A stretch of 64,000 bases of DNA from positions 2,424,001 through 2,488,000 of the forward strand of contig NC_084790.1 of assembly GCF_028858725.1 (NCBI RefSeq), read 5' to 3'. The position numbers and the translations under genes are program-made. This document shows, in pieces, positions 57,301-64,000 of this stretch. The DNA is from Colius striatus. Lineage: Eukaryota; Chordata; Aves; Coliiformes; Coliidae. The stretch's first letter is position 1; the number at the start of each line of letters is the position of its first letter. The notes beneath the pieces are model-generated. The model was given only the letters and a program-made list of their open reading frames with translations. It did no database searches and had not been told where the DNA came from.

Positions 57301-60300
57301 TAACCCTGGTGAAAATGAGAGAGGCATCATCCTTCTTTTACCAAGCCCCAACTGCTGAATCAGTATCTTAACAGTATCACCTCTCCCAAAGCCTAGAGAA
57401 ACAGTGAAATCTCACGTGAGAAAAACATTCCCACTATGGTACAGTCTAAAATGATTTCCAGACCTGTCTTTCCCAGTAATGTCTTTCCTCACACACCTTG
57501 CCTTTATCATCCAATAATTGTTTTCAGTTTCCACGTTATGTCAGACTTAATGATACCTCTGGTGTTTAATCCAATGATTTAACTCTTTTTCTTTGGAATC
57601 CCTATCTTCCTCTTTACTTAGAGGCAGATTTAGATGTGCAATGTGCATTGTAGGCCTTTAATATTGAAGGAAAATACCAGGGCTTCCTAATAAGAAGTCA
57701 GGCTGTGGCTGTCAACCAGAATTACAGGTTTCTCCTTTCCATATCAGCTGACAGGTTGTTAGGACGTTTGGTTTTTATGTGTCAGGAATATACTCTTAAC
57801 TGTTCTTATGAGCTTTTTTTTTCCCCCACTAGTTTGAACTAGATGGATCAAAACACCTCTTTGTCAATTGTTCATAACACCTATGTTTTTCTGTAAGATA
57901 AAAATAGTTTTCTATTACTCTGAACAATATTGGGAGTCTCTTGGGGATTCTGGTAAAAGAATGATACTTTAAAAGCTTGTGAACAGCAAAGAAGATACTG
58001 CTGGGAAACAGCCTGTGGATATGATGCATCTCATCTCTTGGTGCAGAAGCCTCACAGGCAGAAGCACAGACAAGGTGGCTGGTTTCTGTTGCTTTTCAAT
58101 GGAAAAAAAACCTACCAGGCTGCTGTCTCTGGGGATTCCTAACAAAAACCCCAACCCCACTCTGTTTTAGACAGAAAACTTAAGATGCAGCCCAGACTTG
58201 TCTGGAACTCAGATGATGACAATCAAAACATTTGTAAACCCGTCAGAACCCTGTTGTTTGAGTTTCTAACAGAATCTCTATCACTTGACTTTGCAATTAA
58301 AATGTCTCGCGGCTGCTCTGACTTATTAAATCAATGGCATTCAGCACAGGTCCTCTGGGAGCTGCCACATCTCCTCCTTCAAGGTCTTTTTGGGCCCTTG
58401 TGAGTGGAGGTGATTGGTAAAGAGAGCTTCAGAAAGTCTGTGTTAATGGAGGGGGTCAGAGTTAGATAAAATACCAGTTTAATGCTTAAATGGAGATGCA
58501 AGCTGCTTAGTGGTTTGTGGGGGTTTAGGAGCTTCTCTTTCCAGAAGGAAACAAACCCCTTTTCTTCCTACATTCTCTGTTTTCAGCCTTTCTAGGAAGG
58601 AGAAATCACACAGAAACATGCAGATGCACTTTTCTTGTGACCTTGACAGCTTCTGAATCGAATGGGAAACTTACATAGGCGATGGGATGCTTCATCAATT
58701 CTTTTGAGATCTCTGAATTCCCAGTAGAAGCCAAATATGCAGACTGCAGTCAGGATAAAAGAGAAACATATTTGGGCAGGCTATAGCAGCCTCTCAGAGG
58801 TCCAATAAGAGTTTGGGTGTCAACAGGAGTGGACAGACAAAGGGAAAATGAGGGCTAGAGTTTCCCCATTTGTATTGGTTGCTGCAGTGTGTTTTCTGGG
58901 TCAAGTGCCTAGGGAGCAGCTCTGCTGCTTTGTGATGCTCTGTCAGTGATGCACCAACAGCTTGTTCTCATCAACCTGCTTCCAGCATGCATAAGGAGCT
59001 CCTGTGTTGTATCAGGGATAGAAATCAAAGAAACCCTGCACAAATGCTGAGAGAAAAGACCCCATTCCTCTTTGGGGGCAGGGACAGCATTGGGAAGCTG
59101 TTTGACTGTGTGTCGCCCTTGCCTGGGTGACATTAGGGGTAGAGCAAGAATGCTGATTTCCCCATGCTAATTAGCTACAGCAGTCTGGGCTTCAGGGCTG
59201 CAGACAATAGTGCTGCTGTGAATGAATCCAGCAGACACAAATGTGCTCTTCTCAGTGTGTGAGATAACTCAGCAGCCTTTGCTCATCAACTTCCCTATGT
59301 CCCCCTCAGACTGGAAGCCTGTTCTCAGCTTCAGGGGGATGGACTCCGAGAGGGACCAAAGCAGCTCTGTGCCACCACCTTTCTCACATCAGGCTGCCCA
59401 TTACTTTCAAGAAATAACTATTTATATACCTTCCAGTCTTACATCATAAGATGACAGAAGCAACACACTGTGCCCTGGGAACTTGTGAGTGCCATGGCCA
59501 AGTTCTAGGGCTGCCCCTGGGTGAGGCAAAGCCTCGGGGGCTCCCAGCTCTGCAGAAGTGAGGCAGGAGGAGCAGTGCCACCCCAGCACTTGGTATCTGG
59601 GCTCCAAAGAACATCTGCAGTTTGCCAAGCAGAGCTCAGTTCTCCCACACAAACACCACCACTTATCAGGCTGATATTCCTCAGTCCCAGTCTGCCTTGC
59701 CTGGCTACATCCTTACAGCTGCTGGAGTTTGGGCACACAATCAGGGGACTCAGCTGTATGCAGGAGTGAGGAGCCCCAGGGTGTTGTGCTAGATTGGGAA
59801 GGGCTGACTCTGGGGGAGGGAGTTTCTTTTCCTGGCTCTACCATACACCTGCTTGTGACCTGAAATTGGATTTTCTCCACACAACTCCTTCATTTATCAG
59901 TATGTGCTGAATCTCCCCTCCTTTGTTTGGCAGCATTCAAGACCTTTGACTTACTCGTGTTCCAACAGCTCTAAGAACAAGTTAAAGCATCCATCTCTAT
60001 CCTGACACAGAAGACACCGACAGAGAACATTCACCCAGCTCCAGCAAGAAAGATAAGAATCTCAGGGTTCTGTTAACAGAGGTTAAAACCCCTCTAAGTC
60101 TCTATACATTTATAAAAGGGGCTGCTTTGGGGAGAAGCCTTTGTTTCCATGTTATACAGATACACACACAAATTCATCTTGGGACTGTGAAAATCCCAGA
60201 GATCAATATTGATTCTCAGTGATATAAGGTAATATGGATTAGTAAAGAGGAAGAAAGAATCCATTTACCTCTCAAATGTTGTTAATAATGGGATACTAAG

Positions 60301-61446
60301 TTATGGGACATTTGTCAGTGAGGATGCTCTCTCCCACAGGCAAGATCTTGCCTTTTCTTTAGAAGACCTAACTACCCTTATTTTCCAGAGATGTGGCTGT
60401 TCCCTGTGGTAAGATCCTGATGACAAGTGTAATGAGAGTATTACATACACAGAGTGTAAACATGCTTTGTGAGGAAGCTAATACACTCCTAGATACTGCG
60501 GCTACCCAGAAATCACCACAACCAAAACAGACCTCCTGTGGAGATAGGCAGGCAGCCAAGGACGTGGCTTACTAATGCAGGCTGCCAAGAAGCACCCATT
60601 CTTCTGTGGTCCTGCAATTATTGCAGTTAATCAAGGCAGCGTGGGATCCAGAAGCAGCTCCTCTGCCAGTTCTCCAAGCTGTGATTCCCTCGGTCACCTG
60701 AGTTGCCCCTCTGCTGAACCCCAGCCCAGGGGTGTCAGACCTGGTCTTCCCCAGGACATACCCTCTCCCAGTGAGGCATTGCCTACCCCTTCCTCAGAAG
60801 CTGCAGCTTGTGGTGAGGCACCTTCCTGGGGAGAGACCTGGGGCTTTAGGAGAGTTATCAAGCTGCAACGCTCAGGAGCAGAACGTTTTCTGTCATGATC
60901 CAGGCTGAAGGAGCCGTCTGTCCCAGTCAGCTGCTCATCATACCCTATGCATGAGGAAGGCTTTTTTAGGCAGGACACCTGCACTGCCACTGTTGCTCAT
61001 TAATTTCTCTGCAGCCACTAATGAGAGGCCTCAAGTCCTCCTCATTTAACTATGTCTTTCATGTGGTAGTTCCACTTCTTCCATCTGCTTGTTTTTGTTT
61101 GTCTCTCTTCTGTGCTGACTCATCTGCTGAAGGCAGCCCATGCGTGTCAGGACGCTCTCGGGTAGCTGGTGTCCTGCAGTGAGCTCTGGAAGCTCACTCC
61201 TTCTGTTGTGTCCCTGTGAGGGAGATTTGCACCATGCCAGAAAGGGCACGCACAGTGTGAAGCTTTCAGGCAGTCTAGAGAGAGCAGAGAGTTCACACCA
61301 TGTAATTAGAGGCACTTTTCGCAAGGTCCAGCGCTCCCAGTGAACCAGGAGCTCTCTGGGCTGTGACTTACCATTAAAGTCTCCTTTACAGTAGCTTTCC
61401 AAGAAGGCCAAGGGCATCCTGGCTGGGCTCAGCAGTGGGGTGGCAG

Positions 61447-61985
61447 CAGGAGCAGGGCAGGGATTGTCCCCTGTGCTGGGCCCTGGGGAGGCTGCAGCTC
61501 CAGGGCTGTGCTCAGTGCTGGGCCCCTCACTCACTGCCACAGGGACATTGAGGGGCTGCAGCGTGGCCAGAGCCGGGCACTGAGCTGGGGAAGGGGCTGA
61601 GGGAATGGGGATGTTGAGCCTGGAGAAGGCTGAGGGGACACAGGAGCCCTCTGTGCAGCTCTCTGACAGGAGGCTGAGGGGAGGAGCAGTGACCATCTTT
61701 GCTCCCAAGTCACAAGCAACAGGAGGAGAAGAAACAGCCTCAGGTTGCCCCAGGGGAGGTTGAGGCTGGAGCTGAGGCAGAACTGTTTCCCTGAGAGGGG
61801 TGTCAGCCCCTGTGCCAGGCTGCCCAGGGAGCTGGGGCAGTGCCCAGCCCTGGAGGGGTCCCAAACCATGGGGCTGAGCTGCTGAGGGCCGTGGGTCAGT
61901 GGTGGGCTGGGCAGGGTGAGGGCAGGGCTGGAACTGCAGCACCTTCAAGGGCTTTCCCAAACAAAATGATTCTGTCTTTCTATGA
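61447..61985 (+). mobile_element. CR1 LINE, 5'-truncated (plus)
   Basis: GC-rich CR1 of a distinct subfamily: TGCTCAGTGCTGGGCCCCTC, GGACATTGAGGGGCTGCAGC, CCCCAGGGGAGGTTGAGGCT, ending TGATTCTGTCTTTCTATGA. A 304-codon minus-strand open frame over 61046-61960 is mostly antisense to this element. Confidence 0.9.
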
Positions 61986-64000
61986 CAGCCATTCTTTCAG
62001 GGAACCCAATTCCCTCTGTTAGTGACACAGGAGTCCAGGGTATCCCGTCTCCTAAGCTGAGCCCCATCCACACCTGAGTGTGATGTTCCCAGCTCACTGT
62101 GCATCCAGTCCCTGCTCTCCTCTCGTATGCTGGACCCTCCTTTCAGACTCAGATGAAGGGAGAGGATGCCTTCCATGCATCTGTCAGGCAGCCAGTACTG
62201 AGATGAGGCCCGTGGCTGTTTCTCCTGGCTGCAGAAGCTGGGCATTGGAATCCCATGCTGCAAGATGCAGCTGTCTCATGCAGCTAGTGCACCAGCTTGT
62301 CCTCACTTACTGAGTTACCCACGGCTTTTTAACAGAAACGTGGTGCCTGGAGCTCTGACCACTACTAGTGAGGGCCACTGTTCCATCCCTCACACAAAGG
62401 TATCGCTGCCTTCATTCCAGAATTACCTGCCATTCATTTCAGCAGCTCCCTTACAGCTGTTCCCATGCTGAAAAGGGGGAAAAAAACCCACCCAATCCAC
62501 TTTCATTGTCTACTTTTCCATCTGCTCCCTTATATATAAAACCCAAACCTCACGAATTGTTCCCAGGCAGGCTGCTGGCTTGGTTTGGAGAAGCAGGGAC
62601 CCAGCAATGGTTTTCTTTGCTCTGTTCTGTGGCTCTCCTTTCCTCCTTCAGATTTCTTTTTCTCTTTTTCTGCCTTTTCTCTGTTTCTTTTGATTTTGCT
62701 TCCTGTTTTATCTTGTTTATTCCTCTGTTGAGGAGAGCGAGGGAGAGGGACTCCTTTGAAAACCCTGTTTAAATGAACCACTGTGGGAGCCCAAATACTC
62801 TTTATAGGCAACAAGCTGGTGGAGAAGCAAGTGCCAGAATATTAAGCTGCATGCTGAATGGTGACTGCAAAGAGCAACCCTTACAGTCCTCTCAGGATGG
62901 GGAGAGAAGGGGATGGGGACACATTTGCCCTGAATCCAATCCCACTCTGAAGTCATGAGCTCAAGCCTTCAAAGAGAGCTTGAGACAGTTGTTGCCAGGG
63001 TTGGACACGAGCGTGGCAGATGCACGTTTCGGGTTCAGTTCAGCAGTGGCAGCATCTACATGTTGGTTTTCACAAGCTTCTTGCAAGCTGCATGTTTCTG
63101 AGCCTAACTGTGCTCCAGGAAGATCTGCAGTGGAGCTCTGGTTTTTTGTTGGTGTCTTGTTGGATTTTTTTCTTTGCTTTAGTGTTTTTTTTTTGGCTGT
63201 TCTAGAAGCAGCTGGGGACAAATGACTTTCATTCCACTATCACTTTCATACCCCGGGCTTCCAGCTAGCTAGGGCTCTACTGAAGAGTGGGGAGGGGGAT
63301 AACAAGGGCATTCCCCTTCAGTACACGAAATACATGAACTCACAAAAACACAACCAGAAGCTTTCAAGAAAGATCTTGTCACTTCTGTGCAGCCCCAGAC
63401 ACCAGCTGCTTTTCTGGCACTGCAGGGCTGAATGCTGAATGTGCCCGGGAGGTGTCACCTGAATGTGGCTTGTGGGAGGCAGAGGGAAGATCACATGGGA
63501 TACAGCTGCCTCTTTGTAGAGGCAATTTTGAGTTTGGTGTCCTCTTTCCCTTACTTTGGGGGATCTTGTGGGAGTGAGTACTGTAGATTTCCCTGACTGG
63601 AACAGATCTCATTCATGCAGCCCACTACTTCTGAGCTGCAAGTCTTCATCTGTTGTCTCCAGCCTTGGCTGTACTGTAAGCCAACATGCCTACACCAGCG
63701 TGGTAGGAACAGCTCTGCAAACTGAACTGAGTGATGCTGAAGCCCCCGTGTCTCAAGGTATGCTCTGGGAGGTTTATTTTGGGAGGTTTAGCCTGGTCTG
63801 TTGCACAAACACTTCGGCAATGAGTGTGTTTAAAGCCTTTGGGGAGGGGAAAGTGCCCTGCACAGCCTCAGTCTCTCAGTTGACATCCCTCAGGACAGAT
63901 CCTGGGAAGCATCATGTTGTCTCTTTGTCTCACTGCTCACAGAGGATGCAACACATGTCAGAGCACCACCACCACTTAGAACCTGAAGAAGTGAGCCTCT
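61986..64000. other. Intergenic sequence, no gene found
   Basis: Unique sequence to the window edge. No exon, RNA gene or repeat recognised. Confidence 0.5.

Larger units (their letters stand above)
55456..61446. other. Intergenic sequence, no gene found
   Basis: Six kilobases without CR1 or a supported exon. The strongest candidate regulatory patch of the window is at 56150-56460, with a weaker one at 57150-57300. Confidence 0.5.

Noticed and set aside
61046..61960. 304-codon minus-strand open frame
   Set aside because: Most of it is antisense to a GC-rich CR1 copy (61447-61985), with no domain or splice context.

Overview
This is vertebrate nuclear DNA, almost certainly from a bird. The evidence is short coding exons with GT-AG introns, a CpG-island promoter, and many 5'-truncated CR1 LINEs (about 15 pieces, roughly 5 kb, ending in the CR1-type ATTCTGTGA tail), with no Alu, L1 or other mammalian repeats. 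I cannot name the species.

Left part (1-9053, minus strand): the 5' half of NBR1, an autophagy receptor. Six coding exons can be placed, including two micro-exons of 19 and 23 nt. They encode the PB1 domain and following linker, residues 1-167. The gene runs off the left edge. Its first coding intron holds three CR1 copies.

Centre (about 8.8-9.9 kb): a CpG island between the head-to-head genes NBR1 (-) and BRCA1 (+). It carries five CCAAT boxes in both orientations, two E2F-like sites, ETS, E-box and YY1 motifs, and a 5-copy 9-bp tandem repeat. It is read as a compact bidirectional promoter without the duplicated NBR2/pseudo-BRCA1 segment found in primates.

Right of the promoter (9.6-35.2 kb, plus strand): a complete BRCA1 gene. 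I placed 22 coding exons. Their joined length is 5,550 nt with consistent phases throughout, giving a 1,849-residue protein plus stop. It has the RING domain, the large 3.3-kb exon 11 with nuclear localisation motifs, the PALB2-binding coiled coil and tandem BRCT repeats. Exon lengths match human BRCA1 exactly or within a few codons, except exons 10, 11, 15, 16 and the last. Two poly(A) signals follow the stop codon.

Far right (35.2-64 kb): no protein-coding exon or RNA gene that I can support. It holds seven CR1 copies, a 51-bp x 7 minisatellite whose variants form a mirror-symmetric pattern, and several AT-rich patches dense in homeodomain-type ATTAATTA sites that look like conserved regulatory elements. 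Long open frames here and in the CpG island are explained by CR1, by the 51-bp repeat (a multiple of three) or by GC-rich composition.

I found no novel gene system. The items most worth following up are the minisatellite symmetry, the bidirectional promoter with its repeat and uORFs, a possible in-frame N-terminal extension of NBR1, a read-through frame at the end of BRCA1 exon 11 resembling the human BRCA1-IRIS isoform, and the ATTAATTA-rich patch at 56 kb.
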